Positions 5,981-13,830 are shown, numbered from the stretch's first letter. The stretch is 15,145 nt of DNA from Hyphomonadaceae bacterium (GCA_030696545.1 JAUYSA010000059.1:1-15145); one strand, 5' to 3'. The notes: generated by a model not told the origin, from the sequence alone. Translations and numbers: made by a program.

Positions 5981-8629
5981 ATGACCACGCGCAATCTCGA
6001 CGCCCTCTTCTCGCCACGTGCAGTCGCGCTTATCGGCGCCAGCGCGGAGCCGGGGTCGGTTGGGGCGATCGTCGCGCGCAATCTCCTCTGCGGTGGGTTC
6101 ACCGGACGCATCATGTTCGTCAATCCACGCGCGACTGAAGTCTTAGGGCAGCCGTGTTATCCCTCTGCTGGCGCACTCCCTGCGGCTCCGGATCTTGCCG
6201 TGATTGCCACGCCACCGAGCACCGTTCCTGGCATTATAGCGGAGCTGGGAGCAGCCGGATGCCGTGCCGCCGTTGTGATCACGGCGGGTTTCACGACCGA
6301 TCAGAAGCAGGCCATGCTGGATGCCGCTCGCACGCACCTGATGCGCATCATCGGCCCCAACTGCCTTGGCTTCCTTTCCCCCGTGCACGGCATCAATGGC
6401 AGTTTCTCGCATATGGCGCCGCTCAAGGGACGGCTGGCGCTTCTCTCCCAGTCCGGGGCGATCGCGACATCCATCATCGACTGGGCCAACGGGAACGGGA
6501 TTGGCTTCTCGCACCTTGTCTCCATGGGGGACATGGCGGATGTGGACTTTGGAGACCTGCTGGACTTCCTCGCCATGGATGCCGACACGAGCGCCATCCT
6601 CCTCTACGCGGAGTCTATCACCGCAGCGCGGAAGTTCATGTCCGCAGGACGGATTGCGGCGCGCGCCAAACCCGTCATCATCCTCAAGGCTGGACGCAGC
6701 ACGGCGGGCGCCAAGGCTGCCGCTTCACACACAGGCGCGCTCGCAGGTGCGGATGCAGTGTATGACGCCGCCTTCCGACGCGCCGGCATGCTGCGGGTGG
6801 ACACGTTGCGGGACCTGTTCGACGCAGCAGAAACCCTCGATAGCGGCCTTCGCGTTCACGGAGATCGGCTCGTCATACTGACAAACGGCGGCGGACTTGG
6901 TGTCATCGCTGCTGATGCCCTGGAACAACATGGCGGCGAGCTAGCGCGCTTGTCGCCAGAAACAGTCGCTGCACTTGACCGCGTGCTTCCAGCCTCTTGG
7001 TCACAGGGCAATCCCGTGGATATCATCGGGGACGCCAACGGCGCGCGCTATGCAGCTGCGCTTGGGGCGCTGGCGAGCGAGCCAGCAGCGGACGCAATCC
7101 TGGTAATGAACGGCCCGACCGGCGTCAGCGACAGCGAGGACGCAGCCGGCGCCGTGCTCGGCTTCCGGGCACGACCTCCGCGTCTGCCGATCCTTGGCTG
7201 CTGGATGGGCGAAGCATCTGCCGCAGCGCCGCGTCGCAGGCTCACCACCGAGGGGCTACCGAACTACGAAACCCCCGACGAAGCCGTGCGCGCTTTCCTT
7301 CACTTGCGAGAATACGACAGAAACCAGAAAGCTCTCTATGAAACGCCGGCCACGACGGGTGCGGGCCAGCGGTCAGCCGGGGCGGAAACAGTGCGCGCCA
7401 TCTTCGTTCGCGCACTTTCGGAAAACCGCAGCATTCTTACCGAGCCCGAAGCCAAGGCGGCCCTTGCGGCCTATGGCATACCCGTTGTGCTGACCTACAC
7501 GGTGACGTCGGCGGCAGAAGCGGAGGCTGCCGCAGCGAAGATCGGCCGGACAGTGGCGCTCAAGATTCTTTCCCGGCAGATCACGCACAAGAGCGATGTT
7601 GGCGGCGTGCGTCTCGATCTTGAAACGCCAGGCGCCGTTCGTCGTGCAGCGGAAGATATGCTCGCGCGAGTCGCGCGCGAACGCAGGGACGCCATCATCG
7701 ACGGGTTTACCGTCCAGGAAATGGCGAAGCGTCCGCACGCACGTGAACTGCTGCTTGGCGCCGTTGTCGATCCGACGTTCGGCCCCTGCATCCTGTTTGG
7801 TCATGGCGGGGTTGCGACGGAAGTGATTGCGGACCGAACGATCGGGCTGCCGCCGCTCAATTCCATCCTGGCGCGCGACATGATTGGACGAACACGCATA
7901 TCGCGATTGCTCGGCAGCTACCGGGACCGGACGGCAGCCGATCACGACGCGATCTGCGCGACACTTGTTGCTCTCTCGGATATGATGATCGACCTGCCCG
8001 AGATTGCAGAACTGGATATCAACCCATTGCTAGCTGACGAAGACGGCGTAATTGCACTCGATGCGCGTATAGTCGTTCGGAAGGTGCCAGAAGCCCCGAA
8101 CAGGTTGGCGATCCGGCCATGGCCGCGTGAGTTGGCTCGGACGGCGAGCATCGGCGATACTAATCTGATGGTGAGGCCCATCAGACCGGACGACTCCGCC
8201 GCTCTTGTGAGATTTGCTGAGAGCACGAGCGCATCCGATCTGAGGCTGCGATTCCACGGATCCGTGGGCCAGATCACAGAGGCTACAGCCGCCCGTCTCT
8301 GCCAGATCGACTATGACCGCGAGATGGTGCTGGTTGCCGAAGAGTCTGGGGGTGGACATGCTGGCATCGTGCGCGTGATCTTCGATCCGGACTTCCAGAC
8401 CGCTGAAGTAGCACTCATTGTGAAAACGGACATGCAGCGCCGCGGTCTGGGCGCACTTTTGCTGGAAGAGGCAATCGACTATGCGCGGTCGCGTGGCGCT
8501 CATCGTTTGACGGGAGATGTACTGTCCGACAACCGTTCGATGCTTGACCTTGCCCGAAGGTTGGGAGCCAACCTGCATCGCCACCCCGAGGATGCGACGG
8601 TTACCCGTGTGGTCGTGCCTCTCCAGTGA
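5981..8629 (+). CDS. ADP-forming acyl-CoA synthetase fused to GNAT acetyltransferase (Pat-like)
   Basis: Cytoplasmic fusion protein of 882 residues, with the length and domain order of the protein acetyltransferase Pat/YfiQ. A CoA-binding Rossmann domain comes first (ALIGASAEPGSVG near 16-28, GPNCLGF near 125). A succinyl-CoA-synthetase-like region follows, with SHTGALAG at 249-256. An ATP-grasp domain occupies about 475-700 (THKSDVGGV, LFGHGGVATE, ELDINPLL). A GNAT domain runs from about 730, with acetyl-CoA loop QRRGLG at 819-824. His250 is at the position of the phosphohistidine used by ADP-forming acetyl-CoA synthetases. That suggests the synthetase half may be active, making ATP from an acyl-CoA, and not only a regulatory domain as in described Pat enzymes. 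Likely roles are acetate or acyl-CoA conversion and lysine acetylation of acyl-CoA synthetases. The ribosome site (GGGAAG) is close to ATG 5981 and weak. Confidence 0.9.
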   Translation: MTTRNLDALFSPRAVALIGASAEPGSVGAIVARNLLCGGFTGRIMFVNPRATEVLGQPCYPSAGALPAAPDLAVIATPPSTVPGIIAELGAAGCRAAVVITAGFTTDQKQAMLDAARTHLMRIIGPNCLGFLSPVHGINGSFSHMAPLKGRLALLSQSGAIATSIIDWANGNGIGFSHLVSMGDMADVDFGDLLDFLAMDADTSAILLYAESITAARKFMSAGRIAARAKPVIILKAGRSTAGAKAAASHTGALAGADAVYDAAFRRAGMLRVDTLRDLFDAAETLDSGLRVHGDRLVILTNGGGLGVIAADALEQHGGELARLSPETVAALDRVLPASWSQGNPVDIIGDANGARYAAALGALASEPAADAILVMNGPTGVSDSEDAAGAVLGFRARPPRLPILGCWMGEASAAAPRRRLTTEGLPNYETPDEAVRAFLHLREYDRNQKALYETPATTGAGQRSAGAETVRAIFVRALSENRSILTEPEAKAALAAYGIPVVLTYTVTSAAEAEAAAAKIGRTVALKILSRQITHKSDVGGVRLDLETPGAVRRAAEDMLARVARERRDAIIDGFTVQEMAKRPHARELLLGAVVDPTFGPCILFGHGGVATEVIADRTIGLPPLNSILARDMIGRTRISRLLGSYRDRTAADHDAICATLVALSDMMIDLPEIAELDINPLLADEDGVIALDARIVVRKVPEAPNRLAIRPWPRELARTASIGDTNLMVRPIRPDDSAALVRFAESTSASDLRLRFHGSVGQITEATAARLCQIDYDREMVLVAEESGGGHAGIVRVIFDPDFQTAEVALIVKTDMQRRGLGALLLEEAIDYARSRGAHRLTGDVLSDNRSMLDLARRLGANLHRHPEDATVTRVVVPLQ

Positions 8630-8649
8630 CAACGGACGGGCAGTCCAAT

Positions 8650-8675
8650 GCCGCCTGACCCTGGTCTTGGGCGGC
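8650..8675 (+). terminator. Possible hairpin terminator after the acyl-CoA synthetase gene
   Basis: GCCGCC (8650-8655) and GGCGGC (8670-8675) form a 6-bp GC stem about 21 bases after the stop codon at 8629. The following bases (GCTTCTG) are not a real T-run, so termination is only plausible. Confidence 0.3.
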
Positions 8676-8684
8676 GCTTCTGCA

Positions 8685-8698
8685 TTGACGACCATCAA
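8685..8698. promoter_or_regulatory. Orphan FNR/FixK-type box in a convergent gap
   Basis: TTGACGACCATCAA is a full TTGA-N6-TCAA match located between the 3' ends of two converging genes (stops at 8629 and 8784). Neither direction shows a -10 element at the spacing expected for class II activation. A small inverted repeat, ATCGCT/AGCGAT, begins at its last base (8698-8717). It may drive an unannotated small RNA or an antisense transcript, be left over from a lost gene, or be chance. Confidence 0.4.
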
Positions 8699-8783
8699 TC
8701 GCTGCTTGAGGAGCGATGTGTGCCAACAGCGCGACCTGATTGTGCGTGCCAGCTCGTCCGTTGGCACTGCGCCAGGACTGCGC

Positions 8784-9395
8784 CTATACTTGAGGCCGCA
8801 GAACGACATCACCCTCAGTGTCGCTTAGGGAGCCTGGTCTCTGCGGCACGATTTCGACTGCTGCCGCTGCAAGCCTTTGATATATTTTTCGTCTGCGCAG
8901 GATCGGCCACCAATCGTAGAGAAAAATTTCTAGCGGTCGCCAGTTCGCGACCCATCCAACAATCATCAACCCTTCGCCAAGAATTCCGGAGGCGGCGCCT
9001 TGAGGCCACGCACTCAGCAGTAGCTGCCGCGCCACAATGCAGGCACCCAGAACGCACAGGCCGATCAGGAGGGCCAGTCGACCTATTGCCATCAACTCAC
9101 GGAGATCGCCGTTTGCACGGTCGGCCTTGTAGTCGAAGTGCCGTGATATGGCCGACTTCAAAGCTGCCTGAGCCGCGGACGGCGCTTCCTCGTGTGCAAC
9201 ATGGAGTCGCAAACGGATCGCCGACTTCAGCGGCAGCTCCCGCGCCCACCCGACGATGAAGTCTTCAGCGGCACGCGACAGGTCGCGCGTCGGCGTTGGA
9301 AATGGATCAAAAGGATCAAACAGTGACTTGAGGCGATCGATCTGAAGTTCGATCAACCCGGACTGGGATATGCTACTGTCAGGCTGGTCAGTCAT
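8784..9395 (-). CDS. Conserved-looking membrane protein of unknown function
   Basis: A 203-residue protein with a hydrophilic N-terminal half and two likely membrane segments, near residues 103-123 and 136-152. Between them is a short loop. After the second comes NWRPLEIFLYDWWPILRRR (151-169), an aromatic and basic stretch that looks like a conserved signature at the membrane surface. The N-terminal part has an acidic/hydrophobic helix (ELQIDRLKSLF), a DPFDPF repeat, and AEDFIVGWARELP. I do not recognise a named family or any catalytic motif. ATG 9395 directly follows AAGGA, so the ribosome site is too close and the start is uncertain. It is divergent from the MgtC-like gene, with 169 bp to that gene's preferred start, and could share the FNR-like site at 9495-9508. 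The opposite strand has an equally long open frame (8648-9259), but the membrane segments and ordinary composition favour this strand. Confidence 0.75.
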   Translation of the reverse strand: MTDQPDSSISQSGLIELQIDRLKSLFDPFDPFPTPTRDLSRAAEDFIVGWARELPLKSAIRLRLHVAHEEAPSAAQAALKSAISRHFDYKADRANGDLRELMAIGRLALLIGLCVLGACIVARQLLLSAWPQGAASGILGEGLMIVGWVANWRPLEIFLYDWWPILRRRKIYQRLAAAAVEIVPQRPGSLSDTEGDVVLRPQV

Positions 9396-9494
9396 TCCTT
9401 GAAACCATTTCCCGCTTCAAGCGACCGGGGTGTGGAGCCGGGGCCTCACTTGTCGAAAAGCCTCTTGCATATCGCTCATTCCGGAACTTCCACC

Positions 9495-9542
9495 TTGATC
9501 CTGCGCAGTCATTCCGGCCCTGCGTCGGGTATAGTTGATGCT
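9495..9542 (+). promoter_or_regulatory. FNR-like box and -10 element for the MgtC-like gene
   Basis: TTGATCCTGCGCAG at 9495-9508 fits the FixK pattern TTG(A/C)-N6-(T/G)CAA with one mismatch, in the last base. TATAGT at 9530-9535 differs from the -10 consensus by one base. A start near 9542 puts the box centre at about -40.5 to -41.5. The transcript would begin after ATG 9538, which argues that translation starts at GTG 9565, where GGGAG (9554-9558) supplies a ribosome site. Confidence 0.5.
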
Positions 9543-9564
9543 GTCCTTGCCTTGGGAGCAGCCC

Positions 9565-10866
9565 GTGCCGGATGAGCCTGTCTGGCTTGAACCCCTGCAG
9601 CGGGTTGGTCTCGCACTGGCGATCGGATTTCTTGTTGGCGTCGAGCGCGGCTGGAAGCAGCGTGATGACAGCGAAGGCCAACGCGTTGCTGGCATCAGAA
9701 CATTTGCGCTGATCGGCCTTCTGGGAGGCGTTTGTGGATTGCTGCTCCCAGCTGTGGGGGCAGCTCCAGTCGCGGCTATGGCGCTCGCGTTGGGCGCCGC
9801 CTTCGCCGCTTTCCAGTTCCGCCAGGCGGTGAAGGACAGCGATAACTCGGTTACATCGACGGTGGCCGGGCTGCTGGTCTTCGCGCTCGGCTTCTATGCA
9901 GTCGTCGGCGAGACCGTCGTGGCAGCCGCGGTGGCCGTAGCGGGCACTATCGTGCTGGCGTTCAAGGAAGGGCTACATACTTGGGTTCGATCGATCACCT
10001 GGAAGGAGATGCGATCGGCTCTCCTGATCCTGGCTGCGACCTGCATTGCCCTTCCTTTGATCCCAGAAGGCGCAGTCGACCCGTGGGGAGCCGTCGAACC
10101 CCGTTCCTTGTGGTGGCTGACCATCCTGATCGCGTCCGCGAGCTTTGCGGGGTATGTTTCGCTACGAGCACTCGGGCCGCGCGCCGGCCTGATGATCGGA
10201 GCGTTGGCCGGCGCAGTTGTCTCCTCAACAGTCGTTACGATTGATCTCGGCCGGCGTGTTCGGGCATCGGAGATCGATCCCTCCAGCGGTGCGGCGGCCG
10301 CCGCACTGGCCGCCGCTGTGAGCCTGATCCGCTGCGGGGCGGTAGCTTCGCTGTTTTCGAGCGAGGTCGCCACGCGTCTTTGGCCGGTCCTCGCGGCTTC
10401 TGCCGCCGTCTGTCTCGGATGCGCCCGGGTCCTCGCGCGGCCGGTCGCAGGATCGGTGGCAGCCACGACTTATGCCACGATCAAGAGCCCGCTGAATCTT
10501 TCGTCCGTTGCCAAGTTTGGGTTCGTCCTGATCGTGCTGACAATTGTCGCCAATCTCGTGTCGAACGGGTTGGGTTCCTATGGCCTCGGTGTCTTTGCCG
10601 CGACAGCGGGACTTGTGGATGTCGATGCCGTGACCCTGGCAGTGGGCAAGCTTGCCACGACTGGGCTCGCCACCGAGACTGCGGTTGGCGCTATCCTCAT
10701 CGGCATTGTTGCAAACCAGATGTTCAAGCTGGCGGCCGTTACGGTCGGCGGTGCCCTGAGCTTCAGCCTCCGATTTGGAGCTATCGTTACACTTGCAGGC
10801 ATTGCAGGGACGATCGTTCACGCGCTCACGCCAACAATCTACAGCTCGTTTTCAGTGCTTAGCTGA
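9565..10866 (+). CDS. MgtC/SapB family membrane protein with DUF4010 domain
   Basis: Polytopic inner-membrane protein of 433 residues from GTG 9565. The N-terminal third is MgtC/SapB-like: GLALAIGFLVGVERGWKQR carries the glycine, Glu and Arg pattern of the family's first helix, followed by an R-T-F-ALIGLLGG segment. The remainder is the hydrophobic DUF4010 region, made of many Ala/Gly/Val-rich helices with short polar loops (for example VVSSTVVTIDLGRR, and FAATAGLVDVDAVTLA near the end). Proteins of this two-domain type are widespread and uncharacterised. MgtC itself is linked to magnesium limitation and ATP synthase control, but that role cannot be transferred safely. GTG 9565 was chosen over ATG 9538 and TTG 9535 because of the GGGAG ribosome site and the upstream -10. 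It is divergent from the unknown membrane protein gene. Confidence 0.87.
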   Translation: MPDEPVWLEPLQRVGLALAIGFLVGVERGWKQRDDSEGQRVAGIRTFALIGLLGGVCGLLLPAVGAAPVAAMALALGAAFAAFQFRQAVKDSDNSVTSTVAGLLVFALGFYAVVGETVVAAAVAVAGTIVLAFKEGLHTWVRSITWKEMRSALLILAATCIALPLIPEGAVDPWGAVEPRSLWWLTILIASASFAGYVSLRALGPRAGLMIGALAGAVVSSTVVTIDLGRRVRASEIDPSSGAAAAALAAAVSLIRCGAVASLFSSEVATRLWPVLAASAAVCLGCARVLARPVAGSVAATTYATIKSPLNLSSVAKFGFVLIVLTIVANLVSNGLGSYGLGVFAATAGLVDVDAVTLAVGKLATTGLATETAVGAILIGIVANQMFKLAAVTVGGALSFSLRFGAIVTLAGIAGTIVHALTPTIYSSFSVLS

Positions 10867-11287
10867 ACACAACCCTGGCAGGCTGTCGGGGTCGTGCATG
10901 AGACCCGCACCGCGCGAAACCCGAGAGAGAGGACATCTCACCCGACAGCGGCGCTCCTGTAACCCGCCGGGAGATCAGGCGCCGACCTGCCTTGTCTTCC
11001 GGTGGCGGCGAGCGCCATAGGTTTGGACTCCCGCGTGACTGACCGCACTTCGCGCACACGGACCCGCAGACGCTTGTGGGGTCTGCAGCGGTCCCCGCTT
11101 GCGGTTGACTGTTTTGCCGCCGCCTCCAACTTCCTTGGGGACAACAGCGCTCATTCCCTTACGTCTTCAAAGCGACGGGCTATGCCGTCGCCATTCGATT
11201 AGCGCTAGGGTGTGTGGCTGCGGCGGCTATGCTGGTCCGGACCGGCATTGATCGGTTGGACAAGGTCGGCGTCCTGAAGGCGCGGGA

Positions 11288-11301
11288 CTGACCCGCATCA
11301 A
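11288..11301 (+). promoter_or_regulatory. Near-consensus FNR-like site before the phosphorylase gene
   Basis: CTGACCCGCATCAA matches TTGA-N6-TCAA except in the first base. It lies about 92 bp upstream of GTG 11393. No good -10 element occurs at the class II distance; CTTAAT at 11312-11317 is too close. This is a weak call, supported mainly by the better sites elsewhere in the window. Confidence 0.25.
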
Positions 11302-11329
11302 GGCAGTCCAGCTTAATCTCTGCGAGGCA

Positions 11330-11343
11330 GGCGCCATGGCGCC
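11330..11343. repeat. Perfect 14-bp palindrome in the phosphorylase leader
   Basis: GGCGCCATGGCGCC is self-complementary over 14 bp, 49 bp before GTG 11393. It contains an ATG (11336) that opens 16 codons in the same frame as the phosphorylase and ends at TAA 11384-11386, leaving six bases before GTG. It could be an operator, or a structure that hides a leader-peptide start. High local GC makes chance more likely than for an AT-rich palindrome. Confidence 0.3.
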
Positions 11344-11392
11344 GGCGAGTCAGTCTCGCGGCCCTGGAGCAGCGCACGATGGATAACTCACA

Positions 11393-12946
11393 GTGACACA
11401 GCAAGGGACACGCAAAGGCGCAGCGCATGTATCGTCGGCAGGTCGCTCGCAGCTGACGATCCGTCCAGTCAGCCTGGACACGATGGGGGAGAACGTCGTG
11501 ATCCTGTCGCGTGACTGTCACGCGCTCAGGCCGGAACGGCTTGCTGGCTTTCGGAAGGTCGAGGTCCGGGTCAACGGCACCCGGATCGTCGCGAACGTAC
11601 TGATCTCAGACGGGCTCGAAGCTCTCGGCCCCGGGGAGATCGGATTACCGCAACCTGCCCTTCGTCGACTCGGCGTGAAACCCGGCGACCATGCGCATGT
11701 TTCGATCGCGCCACCGGCAGTCAGTCTTGACGCAGTTCGCGCCAAGATCCGGGGTGAAGAGCTTACGAAGGAGGAAATCCGCGCCGTTGTGGAAGACCTT
11801 GCTGCTCATCGCTATTCCGATATCGAGGTCGCAGCATTCCTCATTGCAACATCCAGCTTCATGACAACGAGCGAAGTGCTGGCGCTGACCAGCTCCATGG
11901 CGGCTGCCGGTGCCCAGTTGAAATGGAATCGCCCGATTATCGTCGACAAGCATTGCATCGGCGGCATCCCTGGTAACCGGACGACGATGATCGTGACGCC
12001 GATCGTGGCAGCGCACGGACTCACGATGCCCAAGACATCTTCCCGCGCAATCACCTCGCCTTCCGGCACGGCCGACACGATGGAGGTCCTGTCTCGCGTC
12101 GAGCTAACCGAAGATGAAATACTGGACGTGGTCGAACGCTGCAACGGGTGCATTGCCTGGGGCGGGCATATCAACCTGTCGCCTGCGGACGATGTGCTGA
12201 TCGCCATCGAGAGACCTCTTTCCATTGACACGCCAGAGCAGATGGTGGCGTCAATTCTCTCGAAGAAGATCGCCGCCGGCTCCACCAACCTGTTGATCGA
12301 CATCCCCATGGGACCGACCGCAAAGATCCGGTCAAACATTCACGCACAGAGCATTCGCAAGCTGTTTGAGTTTGTGTCTTCGCGCCTCGGGCTTTGCACG
12401 GAAGTCATCATCACCGACGGCGCCCAGCCTGTTGGCTTTGGAGTTGGCCCAGCCTTGGAGGCGCGCGATGTTTTGGCCGTGCTAGATGGAAGGCCAGATG
12501 CTCCGGCTGATCTTCGCGAGAAGTCGATCTTGCTTGCCGGCCGCCTGCTGGAACATGACCCACTTCTAGCCGGTGGCCGCGGAGAACAGCGTGCCCGTGA
12601 ACTGCTCGAGAGTGGCGCGGCCCGCAAGACGTTCGACCGGATCATCGACGCGCAGGGCTCTCCACCGCGACCCGCGCCGATCGGCACTTTGGTTTTTGAA
12701 ACAGTTGCACCCCGGGATGGGGTCGTGAGTGAGATTGACTGCTTTCGCATTGCCCGCATCGCGCGGACAGCCGGAGCGCCATACGATCCTGGCGCCGGGA
12801 TCGACCTGCAAAAAAAGTCCGGGGACGCGGTCCGCAAGGGCGAGCCCCTTTATCGCATACACGGGCTTGATCATTCGGACTTTGCGACGGCCTGCGAAGC
12901 CGCTGGCGAAGATTCGGGCTTCAGCCTCAGCAGCGCAGGCCGATGA
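11393..12946 (+). CDS. AMP phosphorylase / thymidine phosphorylase, archaeal type
   Basis: Soluble nucleoside/nucleotide phosphorylase of 517 residues, longer than the common bacterial DeoA (about 440) and like the archaeal AMP phosphorylase group. An N-terminal domain (about 17-100, from LTIRPVSLDT) is present that ordinary DeoA lacks. The helical domain follows (about 105-180). The signature region DKHCIGGIPGNRTT is at 185-198, then PKTSSRAITSPSGTADTMEVL. The C-terminal domain ends near residue 500. In archaea this group cleaves AMP (also CMP, UMP) with phosphate to ribose 1,5-bisphosphate plus base. Bacterial members are usually named thymidine phosphorylase without proof. The GTG start at 11393 has only a weak ribosome site; an in-frame TAA at 11384 rules out any longer start. 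Its last four bases overlap the PRPP-synthetase-like gene, so the two products are probably coupled in expression. Confidence 0.88.
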   Translation: MTQQGTRKGAAHVSSAGRSQLTIRPVSLDTMGENVVILSRDCHALRPERLAGFRKVEVRVNGTRIVANVLISDGLEALGPGEIGLPQPALRRLGVKPGDHAHVSIAPPAVSLDAVRAKIRGEELTKEEIRAVVEDLAAHRYSDIEVAAFLIATSSFMTTSEVLALTSSMAAAGAQLKWNRPIIVDKHCIGGIPGNRTTMIVTPIVAAHGLTMPKTSSRAITSPSGTADTMEVLSRVELTEDEILDVVERCNGCIAWGGHINLSPADDVLIAIERPLSIDTPEQMVASILSKKIAAGSTNLLIDIPMGPTAKIRSNIHAQSIRKLFEFVSSRLGLCTEVIITDGAQPVGFGVGPALEARDVLAVLDGRPDAPADLREKSILLAGRLLEHDPLLAGGRGEQRARELLESGAARKTFDRIIDAQGSPPRPAPIGTLVFETVAPRDGVVSEIDCFRIARIARTAGAPYDPGAGIDLQKKSGDAVRKGEPLYRIHGLDHSDFATACEAAGEDSGFSLSSAGR

Positions 12947-13830
12947 GTGTGATCCTGCATGCATTTCGCGACCAGGCCGCTGAAGCGCAAAGGCTGGCGG
13001 CTGCGCTTCGGGTTCCCCTGGCATTCGTCGACGTGCACACATTTCCGGATGGGGAAGTCTTGCCGCGTATTCCGTCCCCCGCCTCAACAACGATCGTCTA
13101 CCGATCGCTCAATCAGCCGAATGCCAGACTGGTGGAACTGATGCTCTCGGTCGATGCGTGGCGGAGTAATGGCGTAAAACGGCTGATCCTCGTCGCTCCC
13201 TACCTGCCCTACATGCGGCAGGACATTGCATTCCGGAGCGGCGAGCCCGTCAGTCAACGCGTGCTGGCGGGCCTCCTGGGCGATGGCTTCGACCGAATTG
13301 TCACAGTCGATCCACATCTACACCGCACGCCGTCGCTTGAAGCTCTGTTTCCGAACTGCGAGTGCGTACATCTGTTCGGAGCCGATGCTCTCGTGTCACG
13401 CCTGCGCACGTTTCCACCGCCGCCAGAAACGCTGGTGGTGGGGCCGGACATTGAATCACGCCCCTGGGTCACGCGGATCGCCGAACCCCTCGGGCTGGAT
13501 CATGCGACCTATCGCAAAGTCCGACGCGGCGACGCCGATGTGGAGATCGAGTCTCCATCTGGCCTGGCCGTAGCGGGACGTCCAATCCTGCTTGTCGATG
13601 ACATCTGCTCAACGGGTGGTACGCTGCGCAAGGCAACAACGATCCTGCGATCGTCCGGGGCTGGCACCATCACGATCTTCATCACGCACATGCTCGGTGA
13701 CGCAATGGTGGTAGAAAGCCTGCTGCACGCGGGAGCCACACGCATACTTTCAACGGATTCCTGTGCCGGTCCAACAAGCGAAATTCTACTCGCGGATCTA
13801 CTAGCTCAATCACTCGGGGACGCGGCTTAG
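12943..13830 (+). CDS. Ribose-phosphate pyrophosphokinase (PRPP synthetase) homologue
   Basis: Cytoplasmic enzyme of 295 residues, which would convert ribose 5-phosphate and ATP to PRPP and AMP. It is shorter than the housekeeping bacterial enzyme (about 315) and nearer the archaeal type. The ATP-site segment RQDIAFRSGEPVSQR begins at 92. Paired His residues occur in VDPHLHR, a KVRRGD flexible-loop sequence is visible, and the PRPP-binding motif VDDICSTGGT is at 218-227. ATG 12943 overlaps the phosphorylase stop as ATGA, with only a weak ribosome site, so translational coupling is likely. It is probably a specialised second copy, not the essential prs gene: it is short, sits in a nonstandard context, and is tied to an enzyme that can consume AMP, its own co-product. 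That specialisation is inference. Confidence 0.88.
   Translation: MSVILHAFRDQAAEAQRLAAALRVPLAFVDVHTFPDGEVLPRIPSPASTTIVYRSLNQPNARLVELMLSVDAWRSNGVKRLILVAPYLPYMRQDIAFRSGEPVSQRVLAGLLGDGFDRIVTVDPHLHRTPSLEALFPNCECVHLFGADALVSRLRTFPPPPETLVVGPDIESRPWVTRIAEPLGLDHATYRKVRRGDADVEIESPSGLAVAGRPILLVDDICSTGGTLRKATTILRSSGAGTITIFITHMLGDAMVVESLLHAGATRILSTDSCAGPTSEILLADLLAQSLGDAA

Larger units (their letters stand above)
10867..11392. other. 526-bp gap without a recognisable gene
   Basis: No gene here can be supported. A 6-bp stem (GCAGAC/GTCTGC, 11066-11071 with 11081-11086) might end the MgtC-like transcript, but it has no T-run. A 60-codon open stretch on the plus strand (11109-11288, ending in TGA at 11289-11291) contains one hydrophobic segment and a basic C-terminus. 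It has no start codon with a ribosome site, so it may be a gene remnant or chance. The last 110 bases carry a near-consensus FNR-like site and a 14-bp palindrome, listed separately, and form the leader of the phosphorylase gene. Confidence 0.5.

Noticed and set aside
8648..9259. 203-codon plus-strand open frame opposite the unknown membrane protein
   Set aside because: Composition is rich in Arg, Pro and Ser, as in antisense frames, with no domain and no ribosome site. The minus-strand frame has clean membrane helices. The FNR-type box at 8685 lies inside this frame, so it cannot be its promoter.
9301..9330. Repeated GGATCAAA sequence resembling tandem half-sites
   Set aside because: It lies inside the membrane protein gene and simply encodes the DPFDPF repeat.
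9400..9425. CTTGAA and TTCAAG inverted repeat in the divergent promoter region
   Set aside because: The half-sites are 12 bases apart, too far for an FNR/CRP-type dimer, and the nearby TTGATCCTGCGCAG site is a better candidate.
11109..11291. 60-codon open stretch with a hydrophobic segment
   Set aside because: It has no start codon with a ribosome site and no family that I recognise. It might be a gene remnant, but chance explains it equally well.
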